Source: Balanoglossus misakiensis (taxonomy: Eukaryota; Hemichordata). From it: a stretch of 64,000 nucleotides of DNA. The DNA is taken from NCBI GenBank assembly GCA_040954595.2, contig CM082586.2, positions 8,246,001 through 8,310,000 on the forward strand. Direction: 5' to 3'. Positions within the stretch are counted from its first letter, which is position 1; each line of letters begins with the position of its first letter. The notes below the pieces were generated by a model. The model saw only the letters and a list, made by a program, of their open reading frames with translations. It was not told the DNA's origin and did no database searches. This document shows, piece by piece, positions 26,065 through 38,705 of the stretch. The position numbers and the translations under genes are program-made.

Positions 26065-27587
26065 ATAGATGTGTGATTTTAACACAAAAAGTGACATACA
26101 TGTGTATATGCTTTGTCACAGGGTAATACATTTGATACGCGAAGTATACATGTTTACCTATTGTGAACACAGGCTAGGAGAAACCTAAACATCCGGGCAT
26201 TTTTGCCTTTCTCGTATCAGCACCTGCAGTGTAGCAACAAGGTCAAGCCTAGTTAGATTGCTACGCCAAAACCTTTTGGAAAACGAAAACAAGGCAATTA
26301 CAATTTCCAGCACAACATTGATTATTTTGCCTTGGAGGGGTATACATGCACAAATGCCATGTAATAATTATTAATATCTCCCGGCAAGAACAATTTTTGT
26401 CGCAGAGTATTTGTTGAAAATCTAATGCAAGACTTATCCCGGGTTTTCAGTGCGAAACGCCTTGTTTCTGAATATTTCGGTGTCAAATTAATTGAGTTGC
26501 TCGTTGAGCAGCTACAGACGTGCTACCAGTAATCCGATGAACATCCGCGACAGCAAATCCTGCGTTTATGGCTCCTGTTTTTTCCGATCTTAAGTTTTTT
26601 CAATGCATCCACTTCAGATTGCAAATCGTCTAGTTTGACAGTTGACTGTCGGCTGGAGATATCGCATCTTTCAAGTTCGACACCCCGAAACTAAAACAAC
26701 GCATGCATTTCCTTCAGCATCAATGATATGTTAATCGGTGGCAATTTTACAAATGTTGGCTCCGAAGCATGACATTATCAATTAGATGTCAGGACTAGAA
26801 TATTATGGATATTCTAGCTGAAAAAAAGAAACTTCGATGTGAACCGCATCTCGACATTACTTTGTTAATGAAATGCATCATTCTGGAAAAAGTCTTGATA
26901 AGATATCTTTCCACAACAGATGTGATAACTTGCGTACAACAGATCCACAATCCCACCTAAAGGTCACGCTTCATTTTATTTTAATCCACTTGTCATAATT
27001 AGTTTTGTTTATGTTTTTAATATCAGGCTTTGGCGACAACGTGGGTGACGCAGATTACTTTATTCAACTTTCCATGATAAGTATACAATGTACTGAATAT
27101 TTAAAAATACACATTGCCACACCCAATGGGAAAATGAGATATATTATCGACAAAAAGAAAAAGGGATTGATAAAAATACTGCATTTAAAAGGAGACTCAA
27201 TGAAAGTACATGAACTGTCTGTATGTCGATTATAACTACAACGCGGGGGTCGTTTCCGTCAATTAAAGGTTCGGACCGATCTTGTCAATTTGACCACCTG
27301 TTGCGTACTGACTAAAATCCCATTTGTCGCAGTAATAAACTCAATTAGGTGTTAGCGAGGAAATCCCACACGAGTTTGTCATGTGCCCATTCATGTCACA
27401 GTAAACTGCATCGCCTTTCTAAAGCGGGACAGCGAGCCCAGATCAAGTTATTCAATTATAACCAGCATGCGTGTCTGCGTCCATCCTCGTTATGTGTAAC
27501 CATGGTAATATATCAGATATATATTGCACGGGGGAATTTATATCGGGCCATATCAACTGTGACGATTAATGCATTTTCATACAATAG

Positions 27588-27626
27588 CCATGCTGATCAT
27601 CTCAGTAAAGAACGTATTTGAGGAAC
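27588..27626 (+). repeat. 39-bp direct repeat, copy 1
   Basis: Matches 28737-28775 with a single mismatch, starting ccatgctgatcatctcagta and ending gtatttgaggaac. The copies are 1.15 kb apart in the same orientation in non-coding sequence. Confidence 0.85.
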
Positions 27627-28736
27627 AGTAGCACGGATAAGCATTTTGTTCACAAGTGAGATATGGGGATCCATCGAAAAATAAAATATAAGTCGACTAT
27701 ATATATATATTATTCATAAGTTAATTAAAAACGACAGGTCTGCTCAACGTGTTTCAACAACCTGGATTGTCAGTTCTTGGATCAGTATTTTCTATCCCCA
27801 ATATTTAATCAGCGACATCGGTGTGAGCAGATAATAACTAGGCAAACTTCCACTACATGCAATGTATACGTCTAGAGTTCAATGGTTTGCCGTGCAGCTG
27901 AAGACACGGTCGCAAGGGGGAACGGGAATCCAATTTCATTGCATTTGCTGGTTTGAAACACTTAGTACACAATGGAAGATAATGAAATTCACCAGAACAA
28001 CATGTATGGACCTCTCTGCCAGATAAAATAACCCTGACCGTTGTCGTTTACTTTTCAATCCAGAAACGTGCGCGCGCATTTTTCAGGTATTTTGTTTATA
28101 GCCAGTTTGACACGCTGTATAGGTCCTATACACTTTTCGCAAGGTTCATGGTCGTGATATTAGTTCAGAGCTTTCAAAGACATTTACTGAAGCGAAAGAT
28201 TTGTTTTGAACGAAAAGTGGTATGGGGGTAATTACAAACAAGACACATTTGTCTTTTTTTCTTTCAAATCCACTTCGGATGTGGAGGCGAACACGTAAAA
28301 CCCTTCCTCCCACAAGGGAACTTTTGCTAACACGTTTTATCTCAAGGGATAACTACTTCAGAAGTACATTTCCGCTTTTCACTCGGTGCAGCGTCATTTG
28401 AAGCCATATATAGCACAATATGCCCAGGAAAAGTTTCATTCGACTGTGAATGGTGGGTTTTGAAGTATAAATGTTCCACGTGTTCAGTTGTATAATTCAG
28501 TACCCGCGGGACACATTTAAATGTCGTTCTACCCAGATGCATGTTTTTAAAATGAGATTTCTCAATACCTCAGACCCACCCTTGTGATACATGTAATACA
28601 AAACTCGTCATGGGGTTATTATTATAATCATTGCGGTGAGAGGCCCATAGACAATGGCAGAATATTTTGTGACTTCCGACGCACTTTCATGTATCTTAGA
28701 TATTATTGTACGTTGTTTGGACTTGGTGCAAAACAA

Positions 28737-28775
28737 CCATGCTGATCATCTCAGTACAGAACGTATTTGAGGAAC
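28737..28775 (+). repeat. 39-bp direct repeat, copy 2
   Basis: Same orientation as 27588-27626 with one substitution (a to c). Flanks on either side do not match, so the duplication is short and sharply bounded. Confidence 0.85.
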
Positions 28776-31700
28776 TGCCAACTGATGATAGAGAGCTAGT
28801 AAGAAATGGCCGCAATGATTGCATTGCATTACATTACGTGTTACGTGAACATTAAATCACTGTCATATTTCTCCCATAATCGGCAAGTTCCGCCGTAATT
28901 CGTTTTGCTCTAACACAGGGCTAACAGCTTGCCATGAACAGCAGTTTTGCACGTGGGATTTCACGAAAACAACATCACACGCACATACATTTGTACTGAG
29001 TAACACGTTATACATTTGTAGGTAAGTGCATTAAGGAAATCACCACTGATTTTGCTACATGTAAATGCTTCCCTCAATTGAATGATGAATATCAGCAGAC
29101 AGTTTTCTAATACTGTAGATGACGAATCACTTCCCCATTCCTACCTCATTACCTTATTTCTGACATTGAATTTACCCAGTTATATTTTACCATAGCAACA
29201 ACAAAACATTAGCATTGCTATAGAAGGGCAAAGGGGATTTTCAATGTCTCACTGGCGATTACACAGAAATCTTTCAGCATAAACAACTTTCAGGCTAAGC
29301 CAGATACGCAAGTAAAAACGTGAGTTGACATTCATTTCAAACACATCAGTAGACTAGCTTACGTCATAGTTTAATTTTAATCATTTCCCAAAGCTCATAT
29401 ATGTATGGCCTCTAAAACATCGAATGTTTTACCATGTTCATAGTGAGTAAAGCTATAGAACGTTTTAGATACTCTATTTGCTATTTGATATTCCTTGGAG
29501 TCGCTCTGCATACACCCCCCAACACACATAGTTAAAGCATGGACCATGGCGCTCCACACCATAGAAAATAGGTTGCGGAGAGGTGTATGTGCGTGTGTTT
29601 GTGTGTGTGTGTGTTTGAGGACACAAAGCGACTCAAACGATTTCGTCTCCTGATGAGTGAGTCCAGTGACTCAACTATGAAAATACACATCCTTGACTTA
29701 TAGGTTACGTTAGGATCAGATAGAGTCGATAAGACTCAGACCTCATTACTTTGTCGTCAAAGTTCGACTACAGGGTCGTTCCTTAAATGTTCTCAGGGGA
29801 AGCCGTATTTTTCTCCGCAAAGATGAGGGCAGCTGAGATGTCATGTCTCTGCAGACAACCCCAGATTCATTTACAAACACAACATATTGTAATAATAACT
29901 GGGAAATCTGTTTCTGATAAATTTCTGGCCATGCAGAGTATATAACAGCGATTTTACCATGTGGAAGAACATATCGGCAATGGAGACACATATCCCTGAT
30001 TTCGGCTATTAGGCCTATGTTTGACTCATTCACATTTCATATATCACCATGATAATTCATTACTATTGTCTGTTTGTAGATTTTGTACTTTGTATAGAAA
30101 ACTGACATCAGCAATCATGTGACTCATTGCTGTTTCAACATGTTCAGCATGCAGTCCCAAAATGATCAGATTTTCTGTTCTTCGTCATCCTCAGTGTTGG
30201 GCAATGAGGAGGCACAAACTTCTACCGCTAAAGTATCCTTTGTTTGGTCAAAGTTTGATGTTAAAAAAGCAAAGGTGATCCATTAGCTTTTCCTCGTCTC
30301 ATTGATTTCTTTGCCATAAAACACGTAATCTTTAACAGCATCAAAAATAATTGACTTCTATACAACACACTCAATACTTTATCTAAGCTCATGAATCACA
30401 CATTTAACGAGAAAACCATCGCAAAAGAGAAGTGCGATGGTCCTAGAATGCATCTTGTGCGTTCTCAACCGCTTACTACTGTCAACCACTATGACCCAAC
30501 ACAACTGGGAACTATTGCTTTCTGAAGCAACACCGACATTTTTTTTTCAAAAGAAAGCACTTCCACTGACGCTTTGTAGCAAATTTGCTGACATCTGACC
30601 GAATTAGCTCTATCAAAGTCTGTACGAAAGATTATAAGGTTACATAGTAATACTCGCCATTTCGACATGGTCGACTCATCAGTCAATTTCCTGCTGTTTG
30701 TACATGTAAGATGTAAGCGCAGTGAGTATACCACGTGCATAGTGTCGACCACGTGTATCAGTGGTCTTCGTGTTACATTTGATTTGAAGATGAATGTCCT
30801 TCATGAGCCAGTGTGTTATCAAACTGATTGGATGTGACATTTCATTTATTGACTCACTTGATGCCGTTCGACTAGAACGCTGCAGATCTGCGTACTTGGG
30901 AAAGAGGTTTCCCGTCCATGCATTAAGTATATGCTATTTCGGTTGCCATGGTCATCCGCAGCAAAAACAAATCCGTCTTAGATTGGAAGAGAATTTCTGA
31001 TGATGAGAGTGTGAGCATGCGCAGTGTTATGTTCTGTGCCAGTCTTTTGCAGTCCGTTCTTGGAATTGAATCGATCGTTTGCAGTTTACCGTAAAAAATT
31101 TCAAAAAATTTATGTCTCGGAGTCCCTAAACTTTTCTAGAATTATAACACCTATACCACACATAAAGACTTGCCCTAAATGTAGGGTAAGGGATTTTGCA
31201 ACTGCGGTCAACAAGTGATATAGACAAATATGTTTGGAAGCACGGTCACTATAGTCTTCTTTGTAACCATGGAAATACCAACTAAACAATGTTGAACCAA
31301 TGTAGCCTATGTTTTCAGCTCGAATGCTGCTTGTAGATAAAGTATGTGTGTTGTTAGAGGAAATGGAGAATTGACAAATTATTTTTTCTAGTTTTCATCT
31401 GTAATTAATTCAACCAATAAATATTGATTGTTTGACCTATGACAACACAATATTTGATGGGGAAAACTGGATAGGATACTTGAAAGAAGCACGTTTTGAA
31501 AAAGCTTTGTGTTCCTAATGGACAACATTTGGTAAATTCTGTGTGTCGTTTGTCAAATCTGAGAAAACTGTTTTCAGGTGAAATGTTTGCATCTTATGTA
31601 AGAATAAATGAAGCAAAACCTTACTGACATCATTTACGGTACAAATAATAGACTTCTCGGCAGAAGGTTGCTACGTCCCCCATGCCCGGTAGCCATGTCC

Positions 31701-33115
31701 CCCATAATTGACGTTTAGCTTTAACGCGGTTCGATGAACACCAGATAATTATGTTACACACTTAAGCCGCTCCGCTTTTCTGACGGTTGCGAGTTGACTT
31801 CTTAATGGGCATTAACTTCAAGACGTTCAGACGGGATTCTTGCGACACACATTCACAAAACTGCAGAGCTGTCATTTTATGAATGTGTGTACGAGCTTGC
31901 TGCAGCGACAGTAATGAGCTTGCCTTGTGTGCGTGTCACGCCTAGCGTAATTCCGTCCGACGGACGCAAAGAATTTGTCGCTTGACAAACCTTTATAAGG
32001 ATCGCCGTATTCGCCCATCAACAAGTTGACTAATTCTGTTTCTACATTTATGATAGATTAGCGTCGGTGGTAAAGGCTCTTAGCTTGACGAAATTACCAT
32101 GGCAGGAACTGAAGATTTTCCCGGTAACTAAAGACTGTAGTCGATTTGTAGCATCGTCAATCGTGACATGTATTGCAGGCTACCCGTATGAAATGTTTCT
32201 TGTGTGTATGCCACAAAATTAGCAGAAAAATCATTATAGATGACGGTATTCAACTTTCTGGATTTATGAGCAAATATAATCCACGAGCAGTCATCTACTA
32301 TTAAACTGAGTAGCTGCTTAAAAACTTGCCTGTGGAAAATTGTTGTAAAGCATGAAATAAACTGTCTTTCAACGGAATACACAATGGGTATTTTGCCTCC
32401 AAAATACAATTGTGGTATTCTGTCGTATGGGACAATACTTCCATAAACGGGATTTTTATTGCTGTGTGTCTAATGTCTTTCGTGCCCACGCGGTTTGCAC
32501 TGTGTCTAATGCATTACCGACCGTAACGAAGCCTGTCATATTGTATTTTGATTTCGGAAATACCCAAAATAATCACTCCAGCTGAATTCCATATGACAGA
32601 ATACTTTGATGGGCCAAGTAACGAATCCCTTCATAAATATTCGTGTAAATAGTTCAAAATTATCAAAGGAACACTTTTCCTAAACTCAAGCGACAGAGAG
32701 ACTGTCAATCTTTTGATTGGATTAAAAGCGACAGAAGACTTAATGATGCCGGGATGGTCATCACCGTTTTCATCATGGCGGGATTAATTTCATAATGCTG
32801 ACAGTAATGTAATTTACAGCCATACAAATACTGATGTTACCGCAAATTGAATAGAAATGCTTGGCGACCATTTTCTGCGTTTGTTGCTTAAATAAGCATA
32901 CGGTGACCCTGGTGGCAAATCCTCTATAATTATGTTTGGCACTCGGCATGCAGACATTATGAGGTCAGATGCGATAGCTGAATGTAGTATGGCAAATGTT
33001 TACATGAAACCCGAGGATATATAAGAAGAGTCCCTACGCACGAGTTGACGCTGTTCTAAATTATGAGTTACCCGAGTCCTGTCATCCCGGCGATAAAGTC
33101 GGTATTATACCCAGA

Positions 33116-33440
33116 CAATTCTGGCTGCCTTAAATAGGTTTTTACTTTCTGCTAGGGGGTCAAATCGCATTATAATAATTGCATTCTGGGTAAAAAAAGT
33201 CGACAACTCACTGTAATAAGAGATGGAAGAAATTAATGATATGTTTACTGTATTTTGTGACTTCATTTGGTCAAACATTTCTACCTTTGTAGTCGACATA
33301 TTAAAGTTCGAATATCACTTTAGCTTAGGAACTCCAAATTCTTAAACATTGCAGAAATCGGCCATCTTGAAATCGTGTCGACCTTGTGATATTTTTATAA
33401 CTAACCTAGGTAGCAAACCCCTATTTAAATTAGGGAGAAT
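33116..33440 (+). repeat. Dispersed repeat, family C copy 1
   Basis: Aligns in the same orientation with 55784-56105. Shared words include aattctggctgccttaaata, agtcgacaac, atgatatgtttactgtatt and cttgaaatcgtgtcgacc (one base differs in the second copy). There is no coding capacity and no evident terminal inverted repeats. It is probably an internal fragment of an interspersed repeat. Confidence 0.75.
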
Positions 33441-33956
33441 TCTATACGATATTCTTTCACAGGGTGGTCGCTGGCCTGACTTGTTTATGGAAGCACATGT
33501 ATAAACTTTTTATTACTTGTATTTTTGATCTGTCGATTGTTAAACATCATTTCCGACATTCCACCTTTAGAGGGTAGGGTTCAAATCACAATATGAATTT
33601 ACATACGGCTGTGTATTGTGCTCTGCATATATACACTTGCACTAGAAAAAATGACGCAGATATTAAAGTTAATAAATGTTTGATCCCCTTCTGACTCAAT
33701 ATATTATTACCCATCGACGCCACTTTCTTGCGATAAACATATGGTTATTTGCCATATGCGTGATAAGTCAATCATCATGTTCAAAGACAAAAACCATGCA
33801 CTTAAGTATCTTGTAATTAACAGGACAGTATATATGTTGTTACAGCCTGAGTGCCACGACTGTGGAGATGTTCTCTCATTGCAATTTTAATGTTAATTTT
33901 AGAACTGCAATTTCATTAACATACGTAAGACTGATTCTGTCATGTCTAGAACCCCT

Positions 33957-34470
33957 TTAAAGGCACATGAGCTGCAACTGGATAAAACAATTAAAGTTTT
34001 AAATAGTCTCATATATGCTTTTAATTATGTCTATTAAATGATATTTCATGATAATATATCAAGCTCAACACTTATTTATGACAAAATGGCCAAAAATTAA
34101 AGAAAAACGAAAATTCCTGCAATTTTTAAAAAAGTGCAATATTGCAATGAAAAAGGAAAATATAATGTCTCAGCGGTGTACATTTACTTCTATGAGCTCA
34201 AGTGGATGAGATCATGTTTTGTTTATGAAGTTTCATTACTGGAAATGCAACATTTTCATTGTTTCTTGCATTTTCCCACGGTGGCGGCCATAATCGCTTG
34301 CGGCAAAGGTTTATTATTTATCTGGTTAGAACTTGCATATGCACTCATATTTAGGGTTTATAATGCTTGTGTTTAGTTCACTGCCTTCATCTGCATAGAC
34401 TAATGGTAGTACAGTTTGAAACAAAAATTATGATAATTATCCCAAAAGTTGCAGCTTATGTGCCTTTAAG
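33957..34470. mobile_element. Non-autonomous element with terminal inverted repeats (about 514 bp)
   Basis: The left end ttaaaggcacatgagctgca and the complement of the right end (tgcagcttatgtgcctttaa) match over about 20 bases with one difference. Further in, caactggataa on the left pairs loosely with ttatcccaaaagttg on the right. The body is AT-rich and has no frame that looks like a transposase, so it is MITE-like. Confidence 0.6.
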
Positions 34471-37400
34471 GCGTAAATTCCTTAGTTCATCAGTCGAGAT
34501 GAAACACTCTAGAAAAACTCTAACCTGAAGCAAACATTAGTCAAATTATGTAAAAAGGATCCTGATTGTCTATTCTTATTTTGAATACAACGTTCCTAAT
34601 GTGTACCATGTATATATTTCAATGCCCATGGCAAGCATGTCAACGCACGGATCCACCCGGTCTAATCCCGTATGGACCGGAAGGAGTCTCGGGCGCGCGG
34701 ATTATGGTGGCACTCCATATGTTTCTCATCAAAGTCAAAATGGGAACCCAATATGCATGAAAACAAACGAATATTCTGTGTACGTGTTCTCATTCTTTAT
34801 GGACAGTGCTTGAGAGATGAAGGTTATTAAGAAATATATCTTTTTGTGCTTTTGATATTGTGCACCAGACCAAATCCTTTACGATAAAATAAATGTAGAT
34901 AATATTCTCTAATAATATTAATGATTGCACAGGGACGTCGAGGAGATAGGCATGGTGAAACAAAATTATAAACCTAAAATGATACTGTGCTTTCGACCCC
35001 CTTTATGGACGAAGAGTGCCCGCCCAGAACAAGAAATGAAAATTACTCCCAATCTCCTATGCTGTCGCATATTGCAGCTTGCAATTATCTGACATGACCC
35101 ACCGCCACTATCGTTGCATGACCCCCTTTCTATATCATTGCCTCAAACAGCACAGTGCCGACAGCTTCTATGGAAAAAACCGCCGACGCCGTATATCAGC
35201 ACGTTATCGATGATAGCAAGAGCTTTCGCGGCGGCTTAAGTACGTCAGTCAAACTTTTTTTCCTTTGGAGTTTTAGTTAGATTTAGTTGTTGGATATGTA
35301 TTAATGGACACAAGGGTCGAATGTCACAACTGTAATGCGAAGTGCCAAATCAGACATTCATAGCAACAGCTGCTGCCAGAACTTAAGGTTTACAACTCGT
35401 GATGAACTTCGACTAAAATCTAGCCAAGGATTTTACACTCTTTAAAGCTGTATCTTAATTGCAGAAGCTGAAAGAACCGGTTAGATTGTAGACTATGTCC
35501 CATTGCATCATTTTCGAAAATCTAGTCGGTTGATAGACATGGTGAAATAGTTTCTTAAAATTATAACCAGCACTGATAACGTGGATAAGGAAAGACTTGG
35601 GACTTTGGAGCTGAAGTGTTAATAAATGTATTTGGTAATTGTTTGGCATTTATACGGAAGTGTCTAACGGACAATCTTTCTGGCAAGCAAAAAACAAACC
35701 CACAACACTTAAAAAATGAAAAGATATCTGACTGGAGAAGTATGAGGGCAATAATATATCCCCAGATATGCCCTATAGTCTGTTGACTTCTGTTAATCGA
35801 TTTCATATATGTACCAGTAATAATGTACAGTCTATGCCCTGGCAGTGTACGTTGCACTCTATTATAAATGGCGGTGTAGAGATCTCGGAATAATCTACCG
35901 GTTTGAAACTCGTTTAAAGATGTCCTTCTGAATTAAACTATGCTAAACAGTTTCAACAACTATAATAAGCATTTCAGAACTGTGAGCGTACCAGTTAAGT
36001 CGCCATGTAATCGAACAATTGAAGTTTTAGTCTTTGAGCTTCGTTCAAGAAATGGGTCACGTGTCTATATTGATGCCCTCACAAAGTTGAAAACTTTTAT
36101 ATTTGAAAAAGTGGCCACATTGAGGAGTTTATTCACAGCCTCGATTTGGGTCTGGTTAACTTACACTATGTTATGCGAGAAAGCAAAGCGCAAATAATGA
36201 CCCGACCTTCTTGCCACACTTGGCAACACGCGATTCCCCCAAGAGAAATCATTGGTCAGATTAACCGTTTAATGACAGAGTTATACATGTACTATTAGGT
36301 GGCCAAGTGAATGGTTGGATGGCGAGTGACATAGCGATTCAAATATGGGCGATGATTATCAGTATACACGGCTTGAGAGGTGGCCGATATTTTTTCAGGG
36401 GACTATATGGACATTTCTTGATGTAAGCTTAATCAAAATGTTTGTTGTCAAACTAATTGAAGAATGCGATAAAGAACGGCCAAAATATTGGAATGGGTTG
36501 ATACAAATCATTTGGGTCTAGCTGGATAAGCGGGCATTTCCAGAGACCTCGGCTTAATACCCATCGCTCTGTTGGATCCAGAATGATTACGTTTATATTC
36601 TACAAACATCGATTAATATGACATTTAATTCATTTGTTTCACCTGTGGACCTACAATGGCGGAAACTTCAAATGATCTCAATCCATCCCCTGCAGCATTG
36701 AGATCCTTTGGTTTACACCGCCATTGATGTTGACATGAAGTGAAGTCATCCCGTGCGCTCATCATGTGACAGTTGTGACCAAAATAAAGGTACATTACAT
36801 AATTTCCATCGAGTACATTGTATATGGAAGACTTTGAGGCGCTGTGGCGAATACAATACCGGGGTAAATCGAATCAAGGGCGGAACAGCGTGTGTGGCTT
36901 CAATTGCCAATGTAAAGTCTATTTGCTAAATTGCCTTTGGAAGGCAGTCCAGCTATTGGCTAGCTTTTCCGCAAGGAAAATTGAGCGTACGTAGCCACAG
37001 AAGATGTAGAAACACTCAGCGAGGCACACTGCCGGGTAAATAATATAATACGGGCACTGTCGACTCAATTACTTGCTCGTCACCATGTTACTATAGTTAC
37101 CGTGTTTCTAAGGCGAGACTGGAGTAAACACAAACTTGAATACCAACGGCGATACACAGAATATGTGATTATTCTTTGGGAAGTGTGGGAGTAAAAGGGT
37201 TATCCTATGATGAGAATAGACTCGACCCAGATTAACCTATGACATGAGTGTCATCTTCCAAAGTACCGGCCACAAATTGTGAACACTCCCCGTATAATAA
37301 GTGGAGTCTTCCAAGCAACAAGACACCGTTCAGTAATTTGTTTTGACATATCTATGTTTATGTACGACTGACACAGTAAAGATTTATGAGCAGTAGTTTA

Positions 37401-37471
37401 TTTTAATGTTTCCAAGTACATGTAAGCAGGTTTTCACACCAAATCCGGGGCTGTTTCTTGTAGTTGTTCGA

Positions 37472-37640
37472 ACACCGATAACGCAAAACTGAGAAGCTAT
37501 GAGTTTACAAACTCAAATTGTAAGTCGACGACAGATTAGAATTTACTTGAAAACACGCCAATAACGCAAAACTAAAAAGCTATGAGTTTACAAACTCAAA
37601 TTGTAAGTCGACGACAAATTAGAATTTACTTGAAAACACG
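37472..37640 (+). repeat. Tandem duplication, two units of 83 bp
   Basis: The units (second starting at 37561) share ataacgcaaaact, the palindrome tgagtttacaaactca, ttgtaagtcgacgac and attagaatttacttgaaaac with only a few substitutions. It lies about 0.8-1 kb upstream of the exon 1B start codon, so a regulatory effect is possible but unproven. Confidence 0.9.
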
Positions 37641-38450
37641 ACACACGAAGAAAATATTCGAATTTGTGTAAAGGAAGTCCAAGGAACAATGTGCCAATTT
37701 ACCAGTTTTCATTTGAAACGTGCAACATTAAACAGATAATGAAAAATTTAAAGTTTTCTAGCGGATTAATGACACGGACTGCACTGAATATTTTCAGCAC
37801 GTGAATTTCTGGTCTCTTGGGATAAAGCATACAAGTCTCCCAGTGTAACATGTCAGTTCTTCCATTCGAACAAAATCCAATATTGTCCGTGTCTTCCTAT
37901 TAAAAGCCTTGGCAGTAAATCCAGTATGAATATGCGACGACCGAAAGTGGTGTTGTTTGCGCATGTGCGGTAAATGTTCGTTTAAATGATCACGCCGCTG
38001 TAGTGTCTTCGTATTGGTGTTATGGCAGGCTGGATAATGCGGCTTCATATATGATATATTCTGTGCGCCTCTGTGGACCAGCATGTCGGAAACAATGCGG
38101 GCGCATGCAGAACTAATTTCCTTTGATGATCACGGTTACACGTGTAATAACCGACTGTGAGAAGATTGGTTGAAAACGCTTTCAAAGTGCCGTCCGCAGG
38201 ACTATTAATCGGATGCGAGCCGAACATTTAGAGGAAGACTTTGACACACACCGACGGCTCACAATTCCACTTCTTGAATAGTCATAATTATTTCTGAAGA
38301 CAGGGACGGGACAAAAGTGGTTACCTAGTCGGGATTTCCAGCTGGCTGTATTCCCTATAACCAACTACGGGGAGTGGCAAATTGTGAGCGTGTTAAACAT
38401 CCTGAACAACGGGAAACGCAAAGTGCCTGTTCCTGTCGACCGCACAAACC

Positions 38451-38705
38451 ATGGAATCACATCAGTGGTATAGACTTACACACTTCTATGGACCCAAGGC
38501 GGCTTTATTAACACTAACCTTATATACCAGCCTGATTACATGTGAACAACAGACGCTGTATATATTAGGCCTTTATCCCATGTCTGGATCGTGGCCGGGA
38601 GGACAGGGCCAACTACCAGCCACACAAATGGCTGTCGGACATATTAATAACAACACGAATATTTTACCAAATTTCTCCTTAGAACTTTTACATCGAAACA
38701 CGCAG
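38451..38705 (+). CDS. GABA-B-type receptor exon 1B (signal peptide and start of ligand-binding domain)
   Basis: Open from ATG 38451 for 85 codons to a donor gtaagt at 38706 (phase 0). A hydrophobic signal peptide (AALLTLTLYTSLITC, residues 17-31) with probable cleavage around C31-Q33 precedes TLYILGLYPMSGSWPGGQGQ, the first strand and ligand loop of the GABA-B Venus-flytrap domain; W48 corresponds to the GABBR1 tryptophan that stacks on ligand. ILPNFSLELLHRNTQ then runs directly into exon 2 (Cys first), with the same spacing to that Cys as in mammalian GABBR1. Sequons NNT and NFS suggest glycosylation. This exon is the better length match of the two first exons. The ATG is the first in frame with a good signal peptide; the 5' UTR and promoter are not resolved. 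Confidence 0.9.

Larger units (their letters stand above)
20993..38450. other. Non-coding stretch upstream of exon 1B
   Basis: No exon with recognisable family features was found on either strand; open frames are short and unrelated to known families. The stretch does hold inverted-repeat elements (21465-21609, 24851-25151, 25861-26064, 33957-34470), a dispersed repeat (33116-33440), a hammerhead-like motif (23293-23330), a 39-bp duplication (27588 and 28737) and an 83-bp tandem duplication (37472-37640), all described separately. C-rich tracts occur at about 22240-22275 and 25031-25048. Confidence 0.5.

Noticed and set aside
13067-38450. Separate exon 2 to 10 set for exon 1A, making a tandem receptor gene
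   Set aside because: I looked for GCS, WNL and GWY-type exon motifs with splice sites in this interval and found none, though a by-eye search is not exhaustive.
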